Assembly: GCA_900553755.1 (NCBI GenBank)
Contig: USEX01000008.1
Span: 1 to 44,293 of the forward strand
Origin: an uncultured Clostridium sp.
GTDB lineage: Bacteria; Bacillota; Clostridia; TANB77; CAG-508
DNA length: 44,293 nucleotides
Direction: 5' to 3'
Under the pieces are notes generated by a model. It was given only the letters and a program-made list of their open reading frames with translations, searched no databases and was not told the origin of the DNA. Below are positions 15,907 to 24,334 of this stretch, piece by piece. Each line of letters opens with the position of its first letter. Position 1 is the first letter of the stretch. The position numbers and the translations under genes were made by a program.

Positions 15907-16027
15907 CTAGGAGGAAACCTTTGCTATTACTGAATTTTATCATTTCGTCATAAGAGAACAATATTGTTACTGCTAGCGCAACTAACGTTATACCTCTTTT
16001 TTCTTTTCTCATTTTTCCATTTTTCAT
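15896..16027 (-). pseudogene. Truncated prepilin-like gene start
   Basis: ATG at 16027 follows a strong AGGAGG-type site. The frame reads MKNGKMRKEKRGITLVALAV, TI, then leaves the family pattern and stops after 43 codons. The basic leader, Gly and GITLVALAVTI helix start match the pilin-like genes at 600, 33047 and 34313. Everything after the first half of the helix is replaced by unrelated sequence that runs into the relaxase remnant. It looks like a host gene broken at the element junction. Confidence 0.6.
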
Positions 16028-16176
16028 ATTTTTTCTTCCTTCCTCCTTTGTTTCTAGGATTTATTCTATCTTTTATTATATTTTGTAAAAAAATTGTAAT
16101 ATTATCTTAATAATTTTGTTATACTCTTTTATGTTAAATTATAGTATAATATTTTCAAATATCAAAAGAGGAACAT

Positions 16177-17259
16177 ATGCACATGAGTATTGAAACAGAT
16201 TTAATGAAAGACGGAATAAAAGTTATTGAACCACTTGATCATTCAAGTGTTATTTCTATTGCTCAAAATGTTAGCAAAGAATTATTTTCTGCCTTTCCTA
16301 ACTATGGATTTACTTATGAAGATTTGTTTGAAAAATTTTCAAATGTGCCTATGTATGTTGCTGAAATTCCTAACGGAATGGCTGAAGCAAGCTATTTTTA
16401 CAAAAATTCTTCAATATATTTTAGAGATGGAATGGGTCTTAATGATCTAGAAAAATTTTCAGTTCATGAGCTTATACATCACTTGCAAGTTCAAAAAGAT
16501 AAGAATGGAAATTTATATCGATTGGGATTGTGCGAATTTAATGGTTCCAAAATCAGTGGAATGGCTTTAAATGAAGCCGCCGTGCAGATAATAGCTTCTA
16601 ATACCTTAAATTCTACTTTTGAAAATGTTGAATATTATGGAATTACATTTTCAACAATAAGCCCTCAAGTATATCCTTTAATTTGCAATTTAGTTACTCA
16701 GATGGCTTATGTAACAGGTGAAGACATATTATTTGAAAGCACATTCAAAAGCTCAGATAAATTTAAAAATAAATTTTCAGCTTTGTGTGGTAGCAAAAAT
16801 TATAATACAATTGTTAACAATCTGGATAAAATACTATATACAGAAGAAAATATAATAAAAATTTCTAATAAACTTGAAAGCTCTGATTTAAAGAATAATA
16901 AAATAGAAAAGCTAACTAAAAAAGTAGCTGATTTAAAAAATGAAATAAAAACACTATTTTTATCAACTCAAGAGCTAATTATTACATCATATTTTAATAC
17001 ATTGTACTCATCACTATTAACAACTGATGATATTGATAGTTTTAGGAAAAAACTTTACAGTTTTCAGGAATTAATAGGGACGGCTCATAGCTATTATTTC
17101 TTTAATGTTTTCTATATAAACATGATGGAAAAGCTGGATACAAAGTATGAAGCTATTGTAAATAATACCTATTTAATAACTAAGAAAGAAAATAAATTAA
17201 CAAAAGTAATTAATTTCATTCGAAAATTAATATTAAAAAAAGAATTTGAAAAACAATAA
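16177..17259 (+). CDS. Putative cytoplasmic zinc metallopeptidase (HExxH), 360 aa
   Basis: Not assignable to a named family. Residues 97-101 are HELIH in KFSVHELIHHLQ, and 32 residues later comes LNEAAVQ with E133. This fits a gluzincin-type zinc site: two His and a distal Glu with the first Glu as catalytic base. The N-terminal 90 residues are mixed alpha/beta. From about 200 on the protein is helical with Lys/Glu-rich coiled-coil (230-265), ending in a basic tail. No signal peptide, lipobox or membrane segment is seen, so it probably works inside the cell. GAGG lies 5 bases before the chosen ATG; a second ATG two codons on is possible. It is a single gene, divergent from the relic element, with a bidirectional terminator after it. 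Confidence 0.7.
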   Translation: MHMSIETDLMKDGIKVIEPLDHSSVISIAQNVSKELFSAFPNYGFTYEDLFEKFSNVPMYVAEIPNGMAEASYFYKNSSIYFRDGMGLNDLEKFSVHELIHHLQVQKDKNGNLYRLGLCEFNGSKISGMALNEAAVQIIASNTLNSTFENVEYYGITFSTISPQVYPLICNLVTQMAYVTGEDILFESTFKSSDKFKNKFSALCGSKNYNTIVNNLDKILYTEENIIKISNKLESSDLKNNKIEKLTKKVADLKNEIKTLFLSTQELIITSYFNTLYSSLLTTDDIDSFRKKLYSFQELIGTAHSYYFFNVFYINMMEKLDTKYEAIVNNTYLITKKENKLTKVINFIRKLILKKEFEKQ

Positions 17260-17296
17260 TTAAAGAATCCATACCACATGGATTCTTTAATTTTAT
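17258..17296 (+). terminator. Bidirectional terminator
   Basis: AATTAAAGAATCCAT / ATGGATTCTTTAATT, a 15-bp perfect stem with the loop ACCAC, flanked by A and T runs. It overlaps the stop codons of the convergent HExxH and GltD-like genes and can serve both. Confidence 0.85.
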
Positions 17297-18519
17297 ATTA
17301 TATTTGAAATTATGCTTTTAGCTGTTTCTCTTCCACTTCTAGCAGCCCAAGCCACTGTGCTTTTCTCTCCAACTAAATCTCCTCCAGCATATATTTTCTC
17401 ATTTGACGTTCTATATTTTTCATCTACATCTATGTAACCATATTTATTAATTGCTAAATTTAATTTGTTTATTACTGATGAATCTACTTTTGAACCAACA
17501 GCTATAAAAACTAAATCTGCATCTAGTAAATAATTACTGCCATCTATATTAACTGGTGAAAGCCTACTATCACCTTCTTTTTTTATTAATTCTGTTTTTA
17601 TACACTCTATTTTTTGAGGTATGATTTTTGTTACGTTATTCTGAAACAAAAATTCAATTCCTTCTTTTTCCGCTTCTTCAATCTCTTTTACATCTGCAGG
17701 CATTTCTTTCCTAGACCTTCTATAAATTACTTTTACATCTTTGGCGCCATTTTTTTTCGCAGTTCTAGCCATATCCATAGCAACATTTCCACCACCGATA
17801 ACTACAACTTTCTTACCTGTGTAATCTACTGTTCTCTTTCCTTCTAACACTTCATTTGCTCCATAAATGCTATCTAACTCTTCACCTTCTATATTCATTT
17901 TTGCAGATATATTAGCTCCAAAAGAAAGAAATACTGCATCATACTTCTCTGTTAATTCTTCTAGCTCTAGGTTCCTTCCTAACTCCAAATTGCATTTTAC
18001 TTCTATTCCTAAACTCAAAATATTATTAATTGTTTTATTTAATACCTCTTTGCTTAATCTGAAATCAGGAATTCCATGAGATAAAATTCCTCCTAGTTCT
18101 GAATATTTTTCGTAAATGGTAACACTTATTCCTTCTTTTGCCAGAAATGCTGCACATGTAAGACCTGCTGGTCCACCCCCAACTACTGCTACTTTTTTAT
18201 TCTTTTTTGTACTTTTTTCGATATGTATTCCATTATCCATAGCCCAGTCTGATAAAAAAGCTTCTATCTTGCCTATTTCTACAGGAGTAGATTTTATCCC
18301 CCTTGTGCAACCGCCTTGGCACTGCTTAGTATATGGGCAAATTCTACCACATACGGAAGAAAGCACGGTAGTTTTAGTTAATACACTATATGCTTCCTCA
18401 TATTTATTTTGCTTCATAAGTGCTATTACTTCTGGAATATCATTGTTTAGTGGGCACTTATTTTGACATGGCTTTGTTTTGCAATTTAAACAATAATCTA
18501 AGTTTTCTTTTATATTCAT
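17293..18519 (-). CDS. GltD-like NAD(P)H-dependent Fe-S flavoprotein
   Basis: A 408-aa protein of the glutamate-synthase small-subunit/DPYD/NfnB family. The N-terminal 100 residues carry two Cys clusters for Fe-S centres (CLNCKTKPCQNKCP and CGRICPYTKQCQGGC). An FAD-binding site follows (VAVVGGGPAGLTCAAFLA), then an NAD(P)-binding site (VVVIGGGNVAMDMARTA) and the C-terminal IYAGGDLVG motif. The start is the ATG at 18519, 6 bases after AGAGGA; a longer frame to 18597 would overlap the upstream glycosylase gene and lacks a ribosome site. No gltB large subunit or nfnA neighbour is present. It may act as an NADPH:acceptor oxidoreductase, but the partner is unknown. It is the last gene of the ogg-addB-udg run. 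Confidence 0.8.
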   Translation of the reverse strand: MNIKENLDYCLNCKTKPCQNKCPLNNDIPEVIALMKQNKYEEAYSVLTKTTVLSSVCGRICPYTKQCQGGCTRGIKSTPVEIGKIEAFLSDWAMDNGIHIEKSTKKNKKVAVVGGGPAGLTCAAFLAKEGISVTIYEKYSELGGILSHGIPDFRLSKEVLNKTINNILSLGIEVKCNLELGRNLELEELTEKYDAVFLSFGANISAKMNIEGEELDSIYGANEVLEGKRTVDYTGKKVVVIGGGNVAMDMARTAKKNGAKDVKVIYRRSRKEMPADVKEIEEAEKEGIEFLFQNNVTKIIPQKIECIKTELIKKEGDSRLSPVNIDGSNYLLDADLVFIAVGSKVDSSVINKLNLAINKYGYIDVDEKYRTSNEKIYAGGDLVGEKSTVAWAARSGRETAKSIISNII

Positions 18520-18533
18520 ACTATATCCTCTGC

Positions 18534-19106
18534 TTATTTTATAATATCTATATTTATTTCTTCTGCTTTCTTCTTCACTTCTAATAAATCTTTCCAAAAA
18601 TCAATCTTCTTGGTGTCATCTCTTAATAATGCTGCTGGATGCCATGTTGGCATATACATGATGTCTTTTTTCTCTACCCATTTTCCACGAGCTGCTGTTA
18701 TTCCATATTCTTTTCCTAATATATTTTTAAGTGCTGTACTTCCCATTAATACTATTATTTTAGGATTTACTAGAATAACTTGATTACGTAAATAATCTAA
18801 GCATGCTGCTGCTTCATCTTCTGTTGGTACCCTATTTGACGGTGGTCTGCATTTTACAATGTTTGCTATATATACTTTTTCTCTGCTTATTTCCAATCCA
18901 TCAAAAGCCTTGTTCATTAGTTGTCCAGCTTTTCCAACAAATGGAACCCCCTGTTTATCTTCATCTGCTCCAGGTCCTTCTCCTATAAGCATTACATCAG
19001 CCTTTTCGTTTCCAGTTCCAAACACAATATTCATTCTGTTTGAACATAATTTGCACTTTTTGCAATTAATAATCGACTTCTTTAAATCCTCCCAATTATT
19101 ATACAT
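18534..19106 (-). CDS. Uracil-DNA glycosylase, family 4 (Fe-S)
   Basis: Removes uracil from DNA to start base-excision repair. Motif GEGPGADEDKQGVPFVG (43-59) and the C-terminal HPAALLRD are the active-site elements. Cysteines C15, C18, C86 (KCRPP) and C102 match the four ligands of the 4Fe-4S cluster in family 4 enzymes. Length (190 aa) is typical. The start codon overlaps the end of addB by 8 bases, which implies translational coupling. It belongs to a repair operon with ogg and addB. Confidence 0.9.
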   Translation of the reverse strand: MYNNWEDLKKSIINCKKCKLCSNRMNIVFGTGNEKADVMLIGEGPGADEDKQGVPFVGKAGQLMNKAFDGLEISREKVYIANIVKCRPPSNRVPTEDEAAACLDYLRNQVILVNPKIIVLMGSTALKNILGKEYGITAARGKWVEKKDIMYMPTWHPAALLRDDTKKIDFWKDLLEVKKKAEEINIDIIK

Positions 19107-22100
19107 CTGTCTGCTCCTTTATCATATCTAAAATTGCTTCTTTATTTAAGGTTCCTATATAATTATAATCATTTCCTTTATTGTTTGCATCAAATTTGCA
19201 TATTGATTTGTATTTACAATATTCACATGGTGTTTTGCCTTTTTGTAGTTTTAAATTATATGATGGCTTTATATTTATTTCACCTGATAGAATCTCTTCT
19301 GATATTTGCTTTATAATTTTATCCATATATTTTTGTAAATACTTAAATTGCTCAGCAGTTATTCCTTTTGTGTATTTACTGCTTATCTCTCCATCCTTCT
19401 TCACTCCTGCCGGAATTATATCACTTACACCTGTTTTTTCTATTTTTGTATCCATCATTTTTATAACATTTACGTCAGCTAATATCAATCCCTGCATTTT
19501 AAATTTCTGCTTAATAAGTTCTTCTATCTCTTCATCAGTCATATTACTATCTGCCGAAATTCTTTGCTCTGAAAGATTGAAATATAATACTCCAGCTGGC
19601 AAAAAGTCTTCTACTCTACATGTTTCATTTAAATAGGTTAATAATTGTAATTGCAAACCCGCAACTACTTGATTTAAATCCACATTCTTTATTGAAGATT
19701 TATAATCAATTATTCTTACATATGTGCCATCTGCATTTTTAGCCACATCTACCCTATCTATTTTTCCTACGATTTCCACAGTTTTACCACTATCTGTGTG
19801 AATTTTTATTGGCTCATATTTGCTTTTTTGCCCGAATTCAATTTCATGCCCCAACACAGTAAACTCGCTTTGCTTTATTGTTTGTACTATGTATTTCACA
19901 GATGTTATTACTACTTTTTTTAATCTACTTACCAAGCGCAAGTATTTAGCAGTAGTAGTAAATATAAAGTTTCTATCTAATTTTAGTTTTTCTGACACTA
20001 TCTGTTCTAATATTTTCTCTATTTGCTTATCTTCAATTTCTTTTATTTCAATTTTATTTTCCTCTAATACATTAAAGAATGAATCTATTACATCATGCAT
20101 AAACGAGCCTGTATCAACCGCTTCTACTTTTGAAATTTCTTTATCATTTAATTTCAATCCATATTTTAAATAATAAGAAAATGGACATCTCCTGTATTGC
20201 TCCAATTTAGAAATACTAGTTTGTAGTTTATTTCCATACATTTTATCTAAATTCTCACTAGTTATTTTTTCTGGAGCATTAGTATAATTTAATGCTTTTA
20301 TTGCATTGCTTAATCTACTGCTCCATTCATTATCTGCCATAAATACATTATACAATTTGAACCAAATCTCATCAATTTGTTCACCATCTCTATAGCATCT
20401 AAGCTGATTCAATAATTCCTCAAATGTTGCTTCTTTTGAAGTTATATCTGTGCTTTTCTCTATGATATCGCTTTCCTGTTTTAACAAAGGAAATATCTTT
20501 TTTATTTTAGACATAAGTACCGAACTTCTAAGTGACTTTCCGCTAGAATCAGATGATGCATATGATAAAAATAATTTTTCTTCTGCTGTAGAAAACGCTT
20601 TGTATATATTAAAATTATCTTCATATATTCTTTCTAGTGTTCCTTTAGCAAGTTCTATTCCATGCACCTTTATATTTTCTCTGTCCTCATCATTTAAAAA
20701 TCCTTCTGATTTATTTACAGTTGGAAAATTGCCATCATTCAAGCCTATTATAAATACAACTCTAACTTTATGTGTTTTCGATCTATCTACATCACCTATT
20801 ACCACCTGGTCCTGTGCCATTGGTATAGTTCCTAATGAGCTATTTACAAAACCGATTTTTAGTATTTTCATATAATTATCAAATGATATTTTTTCTTCTC
20901 CAAATATCATTACCATTTCATCTAATACTTGCATCGCTGTATTCCAGCTAATTTCATATTCTTGAGCTTTGTTTAATTCGCCTATTCGATTTAAGTAATC
21001 TATTTTGCTTTGTAATTTTTTATCTACTCCATTTTTTATTAAAAAATAGTATAGCTGCTCTGAAATTTGTTTTGCAGTTTTTGTATCACTTAAATTATTT
21101 CTTAAATCTACTAATGGGATAGCCACTATCTCTCTTAATCTATTTATTTTTTCTATTTTATCTTTACCTAGCTCTTTTTCATCATGAAATTTCCATTCTT
21201 CTTTATACCACTTATTTCCACACACATTCCACTTAATTGCATATTTTTCTAATTCATAAGCCTCTTCTTCATTTAGCTGTGTGAATCCAGTTTTTATATA
21301 ATTAAATACACTCTCCAAACTCCAATTTTTTGCAAATATTTCTAATATAGATAATATGTACTTTATTAGAACATTCTGGCTTAATTCCTTTCTTTCATCC
21401 ATATAAATTGGAATATTATACTTATTAAAAATCGCCTTACACAAATTTGAATATGTATCTATATTTTGTGTGATTATAGAAATTTCTTTATATCTATAAC
21501 CTTCATCCCTAACTAATTTTATAATATTTTTTGCTACATTCTCAATCTCTGAATATTGATTGTTCGCTAAAAACAAATTTATAGAATTGACTTCTTTTTT
21601 GTAAATATTATATGGCAAATTGAAAATATTTTCTTCTAAATGTAATAGTTCTGGTGATTTAAATCTTTTTATTTCACTTAATCCAATGCTTTTTTCAATT
21701 TTTACTTCATTATCTTTTGCTATTTTCAATATATTATTGGCAGTCTGCTTGTTGCTATAAAAAATATCCACATCTTGGCTTCTGGTTATTTGCAAATCAT
21801 CAGCAGTAATCGTTACGGTCACTTTGCTAGCACTTTTCATAAGCTTTGCTATTATTTGATATTCTTGCTTTGTAAAGCCTACAAATTCATCTATGTATAT
21901 TTCACAATCTTTAAACATATTTGTACTACCCAGTTGTTCTGCAAGCACTGTTAAAGAATCGTTTTCATCTATGTATTTGTTTTGTATTTGCTCTTCGTAT
22001 TGATTATAAACCAAATAAATATCTTCTAATTTTGAGTGTAAATATTTATTTTCTTTTGTATCATCCAACAATTGCTCTACATTTTCTAGTTTTACACCAT

Positions 22101-22491
22101 GCTTTTTTAGCTCTGTTAATTGTGTTAAGATTAAATCAATATTGCTGTCCGACTTTCCTAAAAATTTAAGCTTATTTTTATTATTTGATAGTATATTATA
22201 CAAAATCATTGATTTTCCGCTGTCTGAAAGTGCTACGTTTTTACTACCTCCCACTTCTGCTGCAACTCTATGAGCCATACGATTAAAAGTTAGCACTTCT
22301 GCATCTATTACAGAATTCATGTTATTATTGTTTCTTAATTTTTTTAATAATTCCTTCTCTGCAGTAAATGAAAATTGCTCCGGTGTTAATATGTATTTCT
22401 TTTTGCCATTGTCTATATCTCTACTTATTTGCTCAAATATATATCTAGTTTTTCCGCTACCACTTTTTCCATAAATTATCTGTAGACTCAT
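19099..22491 (-). CDS. addB: ATP-dependent nuclease subunit AddB
   Basis: The helicase-like/nuclease subunit of AddAB, which processes double-strand breaks for recombination (RecBCD equivalent). At 1130 aa it has the expected length. Walker A is GKSGSGKTR (9-17). The C-terminal RecB-type nuclease domain has the FMHDVIDSFF and IIDYKS motifs. The 4Fe-4S ligands are the Cys in YRRCPFSYYLKYGL plus CEYCKYKSICKF near the end. Translation starts 14 bases after ogg stops. The partner gene addA is usually adjacent but does not occur here; downstream instead are udg and a flavoprotein gene. AddA must be encoded elsewhere. Confidence 0.92.
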   Translation of the reverse strand: MSLQIIYGKSGSGKTRYIFEQISRDIDNGKKKYILTPEQFSFTAEKELLKKLRNNNNMNSVIDAEVLTFNRMAHRVAAEVGGSKNVALSDSGKSMILYNILSNNKNKLKFLGKSDSNIDLILTQLTELKKHGVKLENVEQLLDDTKENKYLHSKLEDIYLVYNQYEEQIQNKYIDENDSLTVLAEQLGSTNMFKDCEIYIDEFVGFTKQEYQIIAKLMKSASKVTVTITADDLQITRSQDVDIFYSNKQTANNILKIAKDNEVKIEKSIGLSEIKRFKSPELLHLEENIFNLPYNIYKKEVNSINLFLANNQYSEIENVAKNIIKLVRDEGYRYKEISIITQNIDTYSNLCKAIFNKYNIPIYMDERKELSQNVLIKYILSILEIFAKNWSLESVFNYIKTGFTQLNEEEAYELEKYAIKWNVCGNKWYKEEWKFHDEKELGKDKIEKINRLREIVAIPLVDLRNNLSDTKTAKQISEQLYYFLIKNGVDKKLQSKIDYLNRIGELNKAQEYEISWNTAMQVLDEMVMIFGEEKISFDNYMKILKIGFVNSSLGTIPMAQDQVVIGDVDRSKTHKVRVVFIIGLNDGNFPTVNKSEGFLNDEDRENIKVHGIELAKGTLERIYEDNFNIYKAFSTAEEKLFLSYASSDSSGKSLRSSVLMSKIKKIFPLLKQESDIIEKSTDITSKEATFEELLNQLRCYRDGEQIDEIWFKLYNVFMADNEWSSRLSNAIKALNYTNAPEKITSENLDKMYGNKLQTSISKLEQYRRCPFSYYLKYGLKLNDKEISKVEAVDTGSFMHDVIDSFFNVLEENKIEIKEIEDKQIEKILEQIVSEKLKLDRNFIFTTTAKYLRLVSRLKKVVITSVKYIVQTIKQSEFTVLGHEIEFGQKSKYEPIKIHTDSGKTVEIVGKIDRVDVAKNADGTYVRIIDYKSSIKNVDLNQVVAGLQLQLLTYLNETCRVEDFLPAGVLYFNLSEQRISADSNMTDEEIEELIKQKFKMQGLILADVNVIKMMDTKIEKTGVSDIIPAGVKKDGEISSKYTKGITAEQFKYLQKYMDKIIKQISEEILSGEINIKPSYNLKLQKGKTPCEYCKYKSICKFDANNKGNDYNYIGTLNKEAILDMIKEQTDV

Positions 22492-22505
22492 TATTTCCTC
22501 CTATT

Positions 22506-23372
22506 TTAGTTCTCCCTTTTCCAATAAAATAGATATTGTTGTGCTACTCCCCTTAATTCTCCAAATTTGTTTTCTGCTATTTTCTCTATTTGCTTTTTGC
22601 TTACCTTTGCCTCATCTGGATTGTGAATATACAATTCATTCATTACCCTTCTAACCCATACATCTATTGGAAATACATCCATTCTCTTTAAATCAGAAAA
22701 TAGCAAAATGCAATTAGCTACTTTTGGACCTACTCCTGAAAGTTTTAAAAGTTCATTTCGCATTTCTATAGTTGTTTCTTTTTCTTTAAGCTCTTCAATA
22801 TTAATTTGCTTTTTTATTATTAGTTTTGTAGTATTGTATATATATTTATCTCTGAACCCTAAGCCTAAATCTCTTAAATCCTTTATAGATGCCTTATTTA
22901 AGCTTTCTATTGTTGGGAAAGTATAATAGCTATTTCCTCTAAATTTTATCTCTTTTCCATATTTTTTAGATATTCGTTCTATGATTCCTTTTATTCTTGG
23001 AATATTGTTGTTAGCAGATATTATGAACGAAATTATTGTCTCCCACAAGTCTTGGTTTAATATTCTAATTCCTTTGCCACATTTAATGCTCTCTGCAAGG
23101 TTCTCATCTTCTTGCGATAAAGTTTCTTTTATTTTTTCATAATCTCTTTTTATATCAAAATACTTTTCACAAATTGTTTGTATATTGCCCTCACATATTC
23201 CTTCAAAAAGTACGTCTCCATTTTCCTTTTTGCTAACATTTATTACATTATTCCCGAAAACTCCAGTATAACTTTCATCTTCATTTGGGTTCCATCTAAA
23301 ACATTGTCCGCATTCAAAAATATCTTTTAATTCAAATGATTTGCAGTTTTTTAATATATATTGTTGCTCCAT
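22506..23372 (-). CDS. ogg: 8-oxoguanine DNA glycosylase (OGG1 type)
   Basis: Excises 8-oxoguanine from DNA and nicks the abasic site. The 288-aa protein has the OGG N-terminal domain (FECGQCFRWNP near 19-30). The HhH-GPD motif follows: hairpin LSGVGPKVAN (211-220) with catalytic Lys217, and Asp237 in FPIDVWVRRV. First gene of the ogg-addB-udg run. Confidence 0.9.
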   Translation of the reverse strand: MEQQYILKNCKSFELKDIFECGQCFRWNPNEDESYTGVFGNNVINVSKKENGDVLFEGICEGNIQTICEKYFDIKRDYEKIKETLSQEDENLAESIKCGKGIRILNQDLWETIISFIISANNNIPRIKGIIERISKKYGKEIKFRGNSYYTFPTIESLNKASIKDLRDLGLGFRDKYIYNTTKLIIKKQINIEELKEKETTIEMRNELLKLSGVGPKVANCILLFSDLKRMDVFPIDVWVRRVMNELYIHNPDEAKVSKKQIEKIAENKFGELRGVAQQYLFYWKREN

Positions 23373-23450
23373 TTTATCAATCCTTATTTTTTATTTCTTA
23401 TACATCATATTAAACCATTTATGAGTCACAAATTCAATAGTTCTGGTATT

Positions 23451-24281
23451 TTATTTAAAACCTTTTCCTAATACCTCTCTTGCATTTATTATAATTATAA
23501 AAGAACTTCTATCTATTTTCTTTGCTATATTCTCTATCACATATGATTCTGTTCTAGAGCCTACACATAGCAAAGTCATTTTCTCTTCGCTTGTATACAT
23601 TCCTCTTGAAACTATGCCAGTGCTTCCTCTTCTTACTTCATCTCCAATTTGTTTGGCTATTTCTTTATATTTGGGAGATATTATTAAAATTACTTTGGCA
23701 AAGTTTGCACCTTCAAATATAATATCTATCATTTTTCCCATCAAATATATTGCTATTGTAGAATATAATCCAACTTCGATGGTTTTAAAAACAAATACAT
23801 TTACTGTAATTATTATAAAATCTATTATTAAAATAAGACTACTGCTTCTATACTGTGGTCTGAATTCTTTTATTACATATGATAGCAAATCCGAACCACC
23901 TGTTGAGCCATTTAGCTTTAATATTACAGCAGTTCCTATTCCTACCAAAATTCCTCCATATATACACGCTAAGAACCTATCCTGTGTAAGAGGTTTTAAT
24001 CTATCCAGCCAATCCACAAATGTTGCAAGCAATACTGTTCCATATATTGATCTAAAAAATAGTCCTTTGCCTATTTTGAAAAATGCTATTATTAAAAGTG
24101 GAATATTCAAAATGAGCATAGTAGTTCCTAATGGAAATTTGAATAAATAATATGTTATTAAAGAAATTCCTGAGAATCCCCCCGTAGAAAGCTCGTTTGG
24201 TACTAAGAAAAGTGAGATTCCTACCGCCATTAACAATGCCCCAATGGCAATACCTATATATGCCAATACTACTTTTTTCAT
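23451..24281 (-). CDS. YitT family membrane protein
   Basis: A membrane protein of the YitT (DUF161 + DUF2179) family, with about five hydrophobic segments in the first 190 residues and a cytoplasmic alpha/beta domain after. Family hallmarks are STGGFSGISLITYYLF near the start, GSTGGSDLLSYVI in the middle, and RGSTGIVSRGMYTSEEK at the start of the C-terminal domain. The ATG at 24281 is chosen for its AGGTGA site; an upstream GTG adds four residues. The molecular function of the family is not settled. A hairpin touches its ribosome site. Confidence 0.85.
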   Translation of the reverse strand: MKKVVLAYIGIAIGALLMAVGISLFLVPNELSTGGFSGISLITYYLFKFPLGTTMLILNIPLLIIAFFKIGKGLFFRSIYGTVLLATFVDWLDRLKPLTQDRFLACIYGGILVGIGTAVILKLNGSTGGSDLLSYVIKEFRPQYRSSSLILIIDFIIITVNVFVFKTIEVGLYSTIAIYLMGKMIDIIFEGANFAKVILIISPKYKEIAKQIGDEVRRGSTGIVSRGMYTSEEKMTLLCVGSRTESYVIENIAKKIDRSSFIIIINAREVLGKGFK

Positions 24282-24292
24282 AATAAAAATCA

Positions 24293-24321
24293 CCTATATT
24301 ACCATTATTGGCAAATATAGG
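24293..24321 (-). promoter_or_regulatory. Hairpin at the yitT ribosome site
   Basis: CCTATATT / AATATAGG with a 13-base loop lies between the radical SAM gene and yitT; the AGG of the ribosome site is part of the stem. It may be a weak terminator or a translational control element. Only the symmetry is seen. Confidence 0.3.
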
Positions 24322-24334
24322 CTTTTTTATGCAT

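Noticed and set aside
10645..15910. Direct repeats as attachment sites of the relic element
   Set aside because: I compared the two ends by eye and found no convincing shared core; AT-rich similarity alone is not evidence.
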